Shown piece by piece: positions 25,381-34,316 of a DNA stretch of 64,000 nt. The stretch's first letter is position 1. The number at the start of each line of letters is the position of its first letter. Source of the DNA: Dorea sp. AM10-31. GTDB taxonomy: Bacteria > Bacillota > Clostridia > Lachnospirales > Lachnospiraceae. A program made the translations under genes and the position numbers. The DNA is taken from NCBI RefSeq assembly GCF_003435815.1, contig NZ_QTUV01000001.1, positions 186,001 to 250,000 of the forward strand. The letters run 5' to 3'. The notes under the pieces are model-generated. The model was not told where the DNA came from. It saw only the letters and a list, made by a program, of their open reading frames with translations, and did no database searches.

Positions 25381-26541
25381 TTAATGCCTTAACATTGCTT
25401 TTAATCTTTGTTTCACAGGTGACAAAACTCTTCTTATTTTTTCAAGCATCTTCATTGATCCGTATTTTTTTAAACAATACTCGAATCCTTTTTCAGCAAT
25501 CAGCCTTTGAAAATCTTCATAGTGAACTGGTTTAGGTGAGGGACTATTTAAATTTTTCTGATTAATATCATTTAACGAACATTCGATTATATCAAATTCA
25601 TTTTTTACTGTTTCAAATATTTTCTTTCCCTTTTCGGAATTTATGATAACAGATGATACGCCCAATTTATCCTCAAATGCCTCATTTACATTTTTCAGAT
25701 TCCAAAAATCTCCAATTGTTATGTCTCCTTGTCGTTCCATACTTGAGAATCTACATGCATAACAAGAATCTCTTAATATATAATTATTGGTAAATAAACG
25801 ATAAAAATTATCCACCCATATAGGAGCATGGTATATTCGTCCATTTTTAAATTTAATATATATTTCTTGATTTCTCCACCCATACACTTTCTCTCGAAAT
25901 TTAAGTTCTATTATTTGAGAAGAATACAGCTTTTCTTTTCCCTTTAAAAATGCGTTTAATAATTCACTACTTGGTACACCATGACAAATTAAATCCAACG
26001 TATATAAATTATCATATTCTTTTCTCAAATATTTCTTCAAACCAGCTACCTCACATGGCGTACCTGTAAACAACACCTCTTTTCCTTCCTTCAGATCTTT
26101 CTGTACCATACAAAAAATCGAATGTTTATCACTTTGTACATATTTAGAGCCTTGAAATTTCCGAGCATCTTCAATCGTTGTCGCTCTTCCATGTTTTACT
26201 TGAAAATCATTGTTCATCTCCACGCCATACACAACGCCATCATTGTTCAAAATATATTTTGCAACTTCTGCAAATACTCCACCTGAACTACTTTTTGCTC
26301 GTTCATGCTCATCTTTATTTTTTACTCCATAAGCTATTTTTTCAAACTTCTTATTCTTTTCTTTATCTTTTAATGGACAAACCTTTTCGCATAATCCGCA
26401 ATTAACGCATGAATCTTTTCTAATTTCAGGATACAAATATCCCTTTTCATCATGTTTCATATAAATTGCATGTTTAGGACAAATATTCAAACATGCTGAA
26501 CATCCACAACAGTCCTCTTTATTTATGTATAACTTTTCCAT
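25381..26541 (-). CDS. Coenzyme F420 hydrogenase beta-subunit-like iron-sulfur protein
   Basis: This 386-residue protein begins with two ferredoxin-type [4Fe-4S] clusters (DCCGCSACLNICPKHAI and SCVNCGLCEKVCPL, residues about 11-56). FrhB/FdhB-like N- and C-terminal domains follow (SSSGGVFAEVAKYIL; VLFTGTPCEVAGLK; DLICHGVPS; WRNQE; GDFWN). Such proteins recur in polysaccharide loci of Clostridia and Bacteroidetes, usually with pyruvyl transferases as here. The likely job is a reductive modification of a sugar or substituent, not methanogenic F420 chemistry. AAAGGA precedes the ATG and the upstream flippase ends 1 base away. Confidence 0.9.
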   Translation of the reverse strand: MEKLYINKEDCCGCSACLNICPKHAIYMKHDEKGYLYPEIRKDSCVNCGLCEKVCPLKDKEKNKKFEKIAYGVKNKDEHERAKSSSGGVFAEVAKYILNNDGVVYGVEMNNDFQVKHGRATTIEDARKFQGSKYVQSDKHSIFCMVQKDLKEGKEVLFTGTPCEVAGLKKYLRKEYDNLYTLDLICHGVPSSELLNAFLKGKEKLYSSQIIELKFREKVYGWRNQEIYIKFKNGRIYHAPIWVDNFYRLFTNNYILRDSCYACRFSSMERQGDITIGDFWNLKNVNEAFEDKLGVSSVIINSEKGKKIFETVKNEFDIIECSLNDINQKNLNSPSPKPVHYEDFQRLIAEKGFEYCLKKYGSMKMLEKIRRVLSPVKQRLKAMLRH

Positions 26542-26542
26542 C

Positions 26543-28054
26543 TTATTTTCCTTTCATATTTCTCAATCTTATAAGTATCGTTCTAAAATTGTCTCTTGCA
26601 AATATAATATGAAAAATACAAATAAAAACTAAACTATAAGTTCCAACACAGATTGCGTAAAAAAGCCATGTAATAAGACTTGTTGGCGTAAACTTTATTA
26701 GCATTGGTGCCGTAACATATATTACTATAATCATTAAAATTGCAGTACAAATATTTAACAAAGTACTTTTTCTAGTCATATGTGTTACCATTTTGGGTAT
26801 AAAAAAGTACAAATCAATACAACGATATAAATTAGATAAGCAGGAAGCTAACATGATTCCAGCTAATCCCCATTTTATTCCAAAGCAAATACCTCCTATC
26901 AATAAAATAGCTGCTTGAACCGTACTTTGAACTCTTGTTTCCTTATATAACCCCGCCGCTATCACCAACATTCCTTGAGGTGTTTTTAGATTGTATAAGA
27001 TTCCATTAGCTACAAATAAAATAGCAAGTGTAAGATTTGTATATTGAATATCATCAACTCCACTTGTATAGGCCCCTACAAACGGTAGGATTGTAACTAA
27101 TGTAATAGAATATATAACGCTAACCATAAAATAATAAAGATATTCGAAATCACTATATGCCTTTTGAAATGCTGTCTTATCTTTCTTAACAATTAATTCC
27201 CCAAAACCTGCTGAGACACCCGTAGAAAATACAGACATTACTCCATTAATCCCAGCCATCACCATATTATAAACTGAATAAACACTTACCATTTTAAGAG
27301 ATGAAAAAATGGTTGTCATAACTGCTGGAGATGCATTTTGTACAGTTTGAACTATCTGTAAATATAACGCACTCCATCTCTTATCCATCGCACCATAATC
27401 AGGTTCCACGTCATAACATATAAAGTGGTAATTAGTTTTAACATACACATACAATATTAATGTTCTCACAAATATTGATAACAATGCAATAATTCTCAAC
27501 AAGACAATATTAATATGCATTATTGATAAGGCCACGACAATGATAGTATTTAAAACTGTATACACAATCGAAGCCAATGAAATTACATATGTCCTTTGAT
27601 CAGCAGTAAGCAATGCTCTGTATTTTGCCAAAGTAAAAAATTCTAACGAGCCATTAACTCCCAACACAAGAACTAAAGCGAAAATACTAGTTTGATCTAA
27701 AACAGTTGAATCTGTAATAAAAGGATAACATATAGCCAAGATTACAACCAAACCTACAAAAATGAATCCTGATTTCACATAAAAGTGCTTCGCAGCAACT
27801 ATTATCCGGTTGATCCTATTGTAGTCTTTCTCTGCGATAGGTTTGTACAAAGAATAAACCGCTGCACTTGACAAACCAGCCTCTACTAGATTGAAGTAAC
27901 TAATAAACTGTAGAATAGATGATATCAAGCCATTAATTTCAGATCCATATGCTGTCAACATAAATCTAGGCGTTATAAACCCTGCAATCATTGTTACGAC
28001 CTGTAATAATGCTGTCGTAACCGAATTCAATATAAATTTTTTTGAGCGTCCCAT
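26543..28054 (-). CDS. Polysaccharide flippase (Wzx-type)
   Basis: This 503-residue polytopic membrane protein has about 12-14 helices. It starts GRSKKFILNSVTTALLQVVTMIAGFITPRFML, typical of the MOP/PST flippase superfamily that moves undecaprenyl-linked repeat units across the membrane. It lies between a GT2 gene and the FrhB-like gene with gaps of 1-4 bases, and a Wzy candidate is upstream, which supports Wzx/Wzy-dependent assembly. AAGGTAAAAT precedes the ATG. No substrate can be deduced. Confidence 0.93.
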   Translation of the reverse strand: MGRSKKFILNSVTTALLQVVTMIAGFITPRFMLTAYGSEINGLISSILQFISYFNLVEAGLSSAAVYSLYKPIAEKDYNRINRIIVAAKHFYVKSGFIFVGLVVILAICYPFITDSTVLDQTSIFALVLVLGVNGSLEFFTLAKYRALLTADQRTYVISLASIVYTVLNTIIVVALSIMHINIVLLRIIALLSIFVRTLILYVYVKTNYHFICYDVEPDYGAMDKRWSALYLQIVQTVQNASPAVMTTIFSSLKMVSVYSVYNMVMAGINGVMSVFSTGVSAGFGELIVKKDKTAFQKAYSDFEYLYYFMVSVIYSITLVTILPFVGAYTSGVDDIQYTNLTLAILFVANGILYNLKTPQGMLVIAAGLYKETRVQSTVQAAILLIGGICFGIKWGLAGIMLASCLSNLYRCIDLYFFIPKMVTHMTRKSTLLNICTAILMIIVIYVTAPMLIKFTPTSLITWLFYAICVGTYSLVFICIFHIIFARDNFRTILIRLRNMKGK

Positions 28055-28057
28055 ATT

Positions 28058-28999
28058 TTACCTTGCCTTTATTCCTAACATTCCCATAATATAGTATATT
28101 TTTTGTTTAATTCCGTTTTCCCCAACTACTTTTAATTTGTTATAATAACCCTTTACTTCACTTTTCATTCCGTATTCATTTGCCAATCGGAGATAAAAAC
28201 GATTAAAGTGTACAAATACTTTTCGAGTGTATATATTCTGATCATTGACATCACATATATTCTTTATAAGATCATATAATGTATTTTCATGTTCTTGAAA
28301 TCTTCGGATTGTTTTTTCATAATTATTATTATCTTTATTAGAATGACTGTTTTTATGTAGAATATACTTATATAATGTTTTATCAATGTATCCAATTTTT
28401 TTTTCGTGATATGCTACTGGCAATAAAATCTGATAATTCTGCCCAATTCGGCTCTCATTTATATGTCTACTTGGCACATACTTAAAAAATATATCTGTTC
28501 TCATAATATAGATACCCGGACAAAATACAACATTTTTACTGAATAATAAATCTTCAAAAAAATTATCTTTTTCAGGTTTAATTCTTTGTAAACGCTTTAT
28601 AACATTTCCACTCTCATCTACATAATCAGCCCAAGACATTGCCAATGGAATATCTGGATGTTGTTCCATGTATTTCACCTTTTCGCTAATATTGTTTCGA
28701 TACAATTCGTCATCTGAATCTGGCCAAATAAAGTATTTTCCTTGAATATATGGAAAGCCCAAATTCATAGCCTTTGCTTGTCCACCATTCTCCTGCTTTA
28801 AATACACAAAACGAATGTTTCTTTCTTCGAATTTCTCCTTATACTTATAGACAATATTTTCAGTTCTATCAGTTGAGCCATCATTAATAAAAATCACTTC
28901 ATAATTTTCATAATCCTGTTCCAAAATTGAGATAAAAAATGCATCTAAATATTTTTCAGAATTATATGACGGAGTAATAATACTCACTAACGGTTCCAC
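28058..28999 (-). CDS. Family 2 glycosyltransferase
   Basis: A GT-A fold transferase of about 313 residues adds a sugar to the lipid-linked repeat unit on the inner membrane face. It shows VSIITPSYNSEKYLDAFFIS, EVIFINDGSTDRT with the first DxD region, GGQAKAMNLGF and WPDSDDE, the metal-binding acidic motif. The start is placed at GTG 28999 because GGAGG lies 7 bases before it. An upstream in-frame ATG at 29032 overlaps the polymerase gene and lacks a site. The tail is basic with no membrane helix. Confidence 0.9.
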   Translation of the reverse strand: MEPLVSIITPSYNSEKYLDAFFISILEQDYENYEVIFINDGSTDRTENIVYKYKEKFEERNIRFVYLKQENGGQAKAMNLGFPYIQGKYFIWPDSDDELYRNNISEKVKYMEQHPDIPLAMSWADYVDESGNVIKRLQRIKPEKDNFFEDLLFSKNVVFCPGIYIMRTDIFFKYVPSRHINESRIGQNYQILLPVAYHEKKIGYIDKTLYKYILHKNSHSNKDNNNYEKTIRRFQEHENTLYDLIKNICDVNDQNIYTRKVFVHFNRFYLRLANEYGMKSEVKGYYNKLKVVGENGIKQKIYYIMGMLGIKAR

Positions 29000-29019
29000 T
29001 TTAACACCTCCACTCAAAT

Positions 29020-30288
29020 CTAAAACTTCCATTTAATAGTTCTTTTACTGACCATATAAGAAGAATCCGCTACTTTTATATTTGAAACCAACAGAATAAT
29101 AATAATCAAAACAATTAGCTGGCATGGATAATATAATGTATTTCCAGTAAAACTATAGACTCCAAACAAAATAATCCAATAAATCAAAAGTATATTCCAA
29201 AAAACGGGCTTTTCTTTAACTACAGATATTATCTTGAACAGCATCAAGATAATAAGTAATGTCATTAATAGAAAACCAACGATTCCGGTTTCTGCCAAAA
29301 GCTGAATATATACATTATGTGCCTGATAATTCCAACGTTCTCCATAATATCGAAATCCTCGATAAAAAGCATAATCATTAAACGATAAAAACCCTTTTCC
29401 AAACAATGGGTTTTGCCGAAACATTTCCATTGCATAATTCCAAAACACTTCTCTACCCGAAAGTACGTCTCCTTCACTATTCACAATGCGATCGATGATT
29501 AAAGACGCACCAGGAACCAGTACATATGCACCTATAATAAATATAGTAATTCCTAAACCAACACCTGCCAATTTTATAAATTTATTGTTTTTAGAAAAAA
29601 GTATAACATAAATCAGCAAAACTGCTATTGGTATAATAAAAAGCGTCCTTTTTCCCGTCATCATTAGAGCTACCATTACAATAAGACTCTGAATAATATA
29701 TTTATATGATTTATGACAGATATATTCTGCAAAAATCATCCCTAGTCCTAGATTGCAGATAAATGCTGCATATGCCTTTTCAAAAGCGAGACCTGCGATT
29801 GCTCCGCCTGATGTAAGCGCACGCATAGTTTCATCTCCGAATGATACAAACCCAAACAATCTATGAAAAATATCCGGCGATGCTGCTTCTAAAAACATAG
29901 AAAAAATAAATATCCAAAATAGAACCCTGAAGATTTTCAATAAATAGCGATAAAATATTCCTGAAAATCTAAAAAGGACAATACTTATGCCCGAAATAAA
30001 GTATATACTATAATCTATAGATCCATCAGAGCTAGAAAACCAAATCCAACCAACAAATAGAATTGAAACAAATGCAACATATAGACCTATAAACTTATTC
30101 AATTTTACTGTATAATCTTTTTTTGAAATGAACAATCCAAAACACAAAACGATTATAAACAGCGATAGGTATTTTGTGTACATCATCAACTTGTTATTGG
30201 TAGAAAAAATAACCAGATTAATAAGTAAAGCAATTATTATTTCTAATGTTTTAGTACCAGTTAAATTAGAATGACCTTCCATCTTCAT
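29020..30288 (-). CDS. O-antigen/exopolysaccharide polymerase-like protein (Wzy)
   Basis: This 422-residue membrane protein has about 11 hydrophobic helices and a large outside loop containing GREVFWNYAMEMFRQNPLFGKGF and the motif YQAHNVYIQLLAETGIVGF, which matches the Wzy_C/O-antigen ligase-polymerase pattern (H-N-x-x-L-x-x-GxxG). It would join repeat units outside the membrane. AGAGGG precedes the ATG, and the gene overlaps the pyruvyl-transferase end by 23 bases, so expression is coupled. It is the only polymerase candidate in the operon. Confidence 0.88.
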   Translation of the reverse strand: MKMEGHSNLTGTKTLEIIIALLINLVIFSTNNKLMMYTKYLSLFIIVLCFGLFISKKDYTVKLNKFIGLYVAFVSILFVGWIWFSSSDGSIDYSIYFISGISIVLFRFSGIFYRYLLKIFRVLFWIFIFSMFLEAASPDIFHRLFGFVSFGDETMRALTSGGAIAGLAFEKAYAAFICNLGLGMIFAEYICHKSYKYIIQSLIVMVALMMTGKRTLFIIPIAVLLIYVILFSKNNKFIKLAGVGLGITIFIIGAYVLVPGASLIIDRIVNSEGDVLSGREVFWNYAMEMFRQNPLFGKGFLSFNDYAFYRGFRYYGERWNYQAHNVYIQLLAETGIVGFLLMTLLIILMLFKIISVVKEKPVFWNILLIYWIILFGVYSFTGNTLYYPCQLIVLIIIILLVSNIKVADSSYMVSKRTIKWKF

Positions 30289-31372
30289 TCAAAACCCTCT
30301 CAAAATACTGATTTGTTTTTATATATTGTTTTCTGATCTGATCATCGGCAAAATTAAAATCTCTACTAACATTTAATCTACAATCCTCTAATGTTTTCAC
30401 CTTACATTCATCTAACCCTGTTAAACATAACAAAGATTCGACTCTATCATTAGGCTTAAAATCTTTTTGTAATGCTTCCACATAAAAATCTTTATGAAAA
30501 ATAACAGAGAAGGCTGTTCCATGGAATGAATTAGTCACAACATAGTCAGCATATTTTATATATCCCAAAAACTCTTCTACTGATGCCGAATACACTCCTT
30601 TTATATCCGGAGTTTTCATTTGATCTACTACATCAAAATTCAACGCCACAATTTTTCTGCCCGTTAATTTAGATAATTTTCTTGCAAAGTCAAAAATCAA
30701 ATTCGAAGTATTCAATTTGTAAATTAATATATAATTCTTAAGTTTAGGTTTCTTTGCAAGTTTTTCCCATTCTTCTGCGGTCAATAAAAAGACTGGATCC
30801 ACAGATAATTCCGAATCTTTTCCGGTTAGTTTTTTTACAATCTGTTGTCCTGCATTTTCACGGATAGATAATTCAGAAAAAGTTGATAGCAAACTTTTAT
30901 AATCATTTACATAGCTGTCTGGAATCTCCTTCATACCAAACGAAGCAGCATAGGAAAGTTTGTTATCACAATTTTTTACAAATTGTAAAAAATATGTTTT
31001 ATCGAAATCTGTACATGCAAAATTGAAAACCTGATCGCTTCCTGTTATAAACTTATCGTAGCGAAGATTCGCCTTATCTATATTAAACTTATCATAAACT
31101 TCTGTACTTATTCGGACATTTTGATCCAAAAATCTGTAAAATTCTCTTTTTTTCTTATATGTGTTTTTAAAATTCAACATTCCTCTAATAATCTGTTTTA
31201 CAGACTTGTCCTTTATTGTGAATGTTTTATAAAAATTTTCCATATGTTCACATCGATAATCTATAACCTCTGCATCATAGTTAGAAACATTTAAAAATTT
31301 CTGTAATGCATATGTTTGCAAAACTGCCCCATAATTAATTGCTCTGTGAAACGTAATAATTCCTATTCTCAT
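30266..31372 (-). CDS. Polysaccharide pyruvyl transferase family protein
   Basis: This protein of about 368 residues has the PS_pyruv_trans fold. It transfers pyruvate from phosphoenolpyruvate to sugar hydroxyls as ketals, giving the polymer negative charge. It shows IGIITFHRAINYGAVLQTYALQ at the start, FITGSDQVFN (about 110), LSVRENAG-type sequence, VDPVFLL, and the C-terminal VVTNSFHGTAFSVIF with its conserved His. GAGGG is 7 bases before the ATG at 31372; an upstream TTG at 31393 is unlikely. It overlaps the next gene, wzy. With the FrhB-like gene in the same operon it forms a frequently seen pair. Confidence 0.92.
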   Translation of the reverse strand: MRIGIITFHRAINYGAVLQTYALQKFLNVSNYDAEVIDYRCEHMENFYKTFTIKDKSVKQIIRGMLNFKNTYKKKREFYRFLDQNVRISTEVYDKFNIDKANLRYDKFITGSDQVFNFACTDFDKTYFLQFVKNCDNKLSYAASFGMKEIPDSYVNDYKSLLSTFSELSIRENAGQQIVKKLTGKDSELSVDPVFLLTAEEWEKLAKKPKLKNYILIYKLNTSNLIFDFARKLSKLTGRKIVALNFDVVDQMKTPDIKGVYSASVEEFLGYIKYADYVVTNSFHGTAFSVIFHKDFYVEALQKDFKPNDRVESLLCLTGLDECKVKTLEDCRLNVSRDFNFADDQIRKQYIKTNQYFERVLNEDGRSF

Positions 31373-31389
31373 AAATATCCCTCTATAAA

Positions 31390-32382
31390 TCAATTTATTT
31401 TAGATAGTATCTCAAAAACTCGTATCAATTTCCATTTAAGCGAATAATATACAACAATATTTTTCAAATTTGTCGGCTGATATAAGTCAATAACACTCAT
31501 TATCTCCTGATCATTCAAAAGTATTCTATAAAAGTCTTTAGCATTTCTCGTTTTAGAAATCTTATTTATATTGAATCTCAAGGTAAAAAAAGTTCGATTA
31601 ATTATTCTTCGTTTCAAATTATAGTCTTTCAAAACATCTCCAAACAGTATGCAAACTTCATTATATAAATTTACAATTCTTTTTAAGACGGATACATCAA
31701 TTCGATGCGTAAACGAAGTGTCATTAACACGGTATAAATATACAGCTTCAGTGCAAAAGGCTATTTTTTTAGCATGTGTCATAAACATCAGCTTAAATAA
31801 CAAATCTTCAGAATAAACATCTCGTTCGGAAAAAAATTGTATACCCTCATTTTCAATTATATCTCTTTTGAAAATGCTATCCCATACCGCAATACATCCA
31901 GAGTATCCATCTTTCTCTTCGTAAGAAATCATATCAGCCATTGCAGCCTTAATTTCTTTGCAGCCAATTAAAACTTTATCATTTAGTGGATGTTCCTTTA
32001 TGATCTTTCCATCATGCATATCAACTATTCTACAAGAAACCATATCTGCATTTGTTTCAATCGCTCTTTGATACAGTTTTTCAAGCATATTCTCCTTATA
32101 CTGATCATCCGAATCTAAGAATGCAATATATTCACCTGTAGATTTTTTTATACCAAAATTTCTTTCTAAACCTTGCCCCACATTTTTATTAGTATATAAT
32201 TGAATCCTATTATCTCTTTTTTTATATTTTTCACATATCAGAAAAGAATTATCTGTTGAACCATCATCGATTAATAATAGTTCAATATCTCGCAACGTTT
32301 GATTCAATACGGACTCAATACATTGCTCCAGATAAAGTTCCGCATTATATATTGGTACAATTACACTAATTTTTGGTCTCAT
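31390..32382 (-). CDS. Family 2 glycosyltransferase
   Basis: This 330-residue GT-A transferase starts MRPKISVIVPIYNAELYLEQCIESVL. It has ELLLIDDGSTDNS, GQGLERNFGI and AFLDSDDQY, where the acidic DxD-type motif binds the metal-nucleotide sugar. It would act on the lipid-linked intermediate. GGAG lies 8 bases before the ATG. It sits between the capsular-type transferase and the pyruvyl transferase. A+T richness is clearly higher than in the neighbouring housekeeping genes, as in most of this operon. Confidence 0.93.
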   Translation of the reverse strand: MRPKISVIVPIYNAELYLEQCIESVLNQTLRDIELLLIDDGSTDNSFLICEKYKKRDNRIQLYTNKNVGQGLERNFGIKKSTGEYIAFLDSDDQYKENMLEKLYQRAIETNADMVSCRIVDMHDGKIIKEHPLNDKVLIGCKEIKAAMADMISYEEKDGYSGCIAVWDSIFKRDIIENEGIQFFSERDVYSEDLLFKLMFMTHAKKIAFCTEAVYLYRVNDTSFTHRIDVSVLKRIVNLYNEVCILFGDVLKDYNLKRRIINRTFFTLRFNINKISKTRNAKDFYRILLNDQEIMSVIDLYQPTNLKNIVVYYSLKWKLIRVFEILSKIN

Positions 32383-32469
32383 TCATCATTCTCCATACAC
32401 TATCACAAATTCTAGTTTCTTTTAATGTCATCATATTCTTCTTTTTAATTTGATTCTGGTATCAAATAA

Positions 32470-33411
32470 TTATTTTATATTCTTCTCGTCACTTGATGTA
32501 ATTAAATAATCATAAAAGTTATGTCCGTGTTTAATATCAGCATCTAATTTATATGTCAACTTATGAATACCTGTAAGTTTTTTGATCCAATTCCATTTCT
32601 CTTCTGAATAATCATCAGCTAAAACCTTAATAAGATACTCGCTATAATCACTGTTCATATATGGAATTGCTTTCTCAACTTCCGGATTGCTTTTTACCAC
32701 CAAAGTGATAATCAAATTTGGCGGCAGATACTCAATTACATGTTCGTTTTTGAGCCAATATGCGAAAGCAACATTTCTTATTTCTCGAATTGTTTTGTTT
32801 CCTTTTTTTGCATGAAGAAACCATGCAGGATATAGCACAGGATTATCTATCAACAGCAGTGAATTTCGTACTGCAAAAAAATCGCTATTTAAAATCATAT
32901 CTGGAATAGGATCTGTAAGATATACCGTTGAATCAATCCATGTTCCACCATAATGTTCCAGTAATGCAAATCTCATCAGATCCGCATACCCCGCCATCGG
33001 AATCTGTCCAGCATCCTTTTTCTTTTCAATGTAATCTGGCAATCGAATGTAATTTGCAAGATTTTGATCATTCAGCAAAATGATTTTTGAATTGGAATGT
33101 TTACATACAGATTCATAGCACTTCTGAACAATGATCGGTGCCTGTTCAATACCTTTGTTCCAATAAATCCAGATCGGATTCTCTACATCATTTTGGGGAA
33201 AGCTAAGCCCCTCAACATCTGTGTCTTTATACTTTAAATATGGTTTTATCTTGGTAGAAGCTCGTTCCTGCCACAATACCTTCCGCACCTCATAATCCTT
33301 GACAAGATGCAATTTGATAAACATAAATGCCCCTCGTTTGACGGCATTCACAATTCCATATCTTTGAATAAAGCCTTTCATGCCAATATTTTGATAGTAG
33401 TCATTCAGCAT
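32470..33411 (-). CDS. Capsular polysaccharide synthesis-type glycosyltransferase, copy 2
   Basis: This 313-residue protein resembles the Caps_synth/GT32-like family. It shows PIWIYWNKGIEQAPIIVQKCYESV (about 75-98), YADLMRFALLEHYGGTWIDS (about 150, carrying the acidic metal motif) and AWFLHAKKGNKTIREIRNV. It transfers a sugar to a glycan acceptor, with both donor and acceptor unknown. It is a tandem paralogue of the gene at 33462-34316, almost alignable throughout. It differs by an N-terminal extension (MKGFIQRYGIVNAVKRGAFMF region) that the other lacks. Confidence 0.85.
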   Translation of the reverse strand: MLNDYYQNIGMKGFIQRYGIVNAVKRGAFMFIKLHLVKDYEVRKVLWQERASTKIKPYLKYKDTDVEGLSFPQNDVENPIWIYWNKGIEQAPIIVQKCYESVCKHSNSKIILLNDQNLANYIRLPDYIEKKKDAGQIPMAGYADLMRFALLEHYGGTWIDSTVYLTDPIPDMILNSDFFAVRNSLLLIDNPVLYPAWFLHAKKGNKTIREIRNVAFAYWLKNEHVIEYLPPNLIITLVVKSNPEVEKAIPYMNSDYSEYLIKVLADDYSEEKWNWIKKLTGIHKLTYKLDADIKHGHNFYDYLITSSDEKNIK

Positions 33412-33461
33412 AATAATTTAATTGTCTCCCTTTATCTTGCAGAAACTACTATTCAAAAGGC

Positions 33462-34316
33462 TCATAGATTCCGCACCAGATAATGGTAAACTGTTTCCTC
33501 CTTATCAATTGATGGTTCTAATTTATAGGTTAGTTTATGTATCCCAGTAAGCCGCTTAATCCAATTAAATTTTTCCTCTGTAAACCTATCTCCTAATACT
33601 CTAACCAGATATTCGCTGTAGTCACTATTCAAATAAGGCATCTTTTTCTCAACCTCTGGTGATGACCTCATTATTTGTGTGATTACAATATTTGAAAACA
33701 GATATTCTGGTACATGATTATTTCGTTTCCAGTAGGCAAACAGAACATTACGAATCTCACAAATCGTTCTATTATGTTGCTTGGCGTGGATGAACCAGAC
33801 CGGATACAATACGGGATTATCAATTTCGCCGAGTGAATTGTGAAACACAAAAAAATCACTATTTAATATTTCCTGTGGGATTTCATCTGTTAGCAGTATT
33901 GTTGCATCCATCCATGTCCCACCATAATGCTCCAATAATGCTACACGCATTAAATCTGTATAAATCGCTAATGGAAGGACTCCGCTTTTTAATTTCTCAT
34001 TCAGATAATCCGGCATATTTATATAGTTCTGCACATTGTTTTCTGTAAGCAAAACAACTTGTCTGCCGGCATATTTTTTTACAGATTGATAGCACGTCCT
34101 TACTATCTCAGGTGCCTGCTCCAACCCTGTATTCCAGAATAACCAAATAGGTTCATCTACTTGTGTTTCTGGGAACGTAAGCTTTTCAGGAGCAATATCT
34201 CTGAACTTCAGATATTTTTTACAAACCGCTGTGCCACCCCCCGATTGCCAAAGCAGTTTTCTCAGCTCATAATCTTTGACAATATGAAGCTGGTTACGAA
34301 GAAATTTGTTCCGCAT
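33462..34316 (-). CDS. Capsular polysaccharide synthesis-type glycosyltransferase, copy 1
   Basis: This 284-residue paralogue of the next gene shows PIWLFWNTGLEQAPEIVRTCYQS, YTDLMRVALLEHYGGTWMDA and VWFIHAKQHNRTICEIRNV. GAGGAG lies 6 bases before the ATG, and the gene overlaps the upstream GT4 gene by 23 bases. Tandem duplication followed by divergence suggests the two add related sugars at successive positions, which is inference. Whether the short N-terminus is original or trimmed by the overlap is open. Confidence 0.85.
   Translation of the reverse strand: MRNKFLRNQLHIVKDYELRKLLWQSGGGTAVCKKYLKFRDIAPEKLTFPETQVDEPIWLFWNTGLEQAPEIVRTCYQSVKKYAGRQVVLLTENNVQNYINMPDYLNEKLKSGVLPLAIYTDLMRVALLEHYGGTWMDATILLTDEIPQEILNSDFFVFHNSLGEIDNPVLYPVWFIHAKQHNRTICEIRNVLFAYWKRNNHVPEYLFSNIVITQIMRSSPEVEKKMPYLNSDYSEYLVRVLGDRFTEEKFNWIKRLTGIHKLTYKLEPSIDKEETVYHYLVRNL

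Noticed and set aside
25381..26541. True F420-dependent hydrogenase subunit
   Set aside because: No other hydrogenase subunits are nearby and the polysaccharide context fits the FrhB-like proteins of capsule loci.
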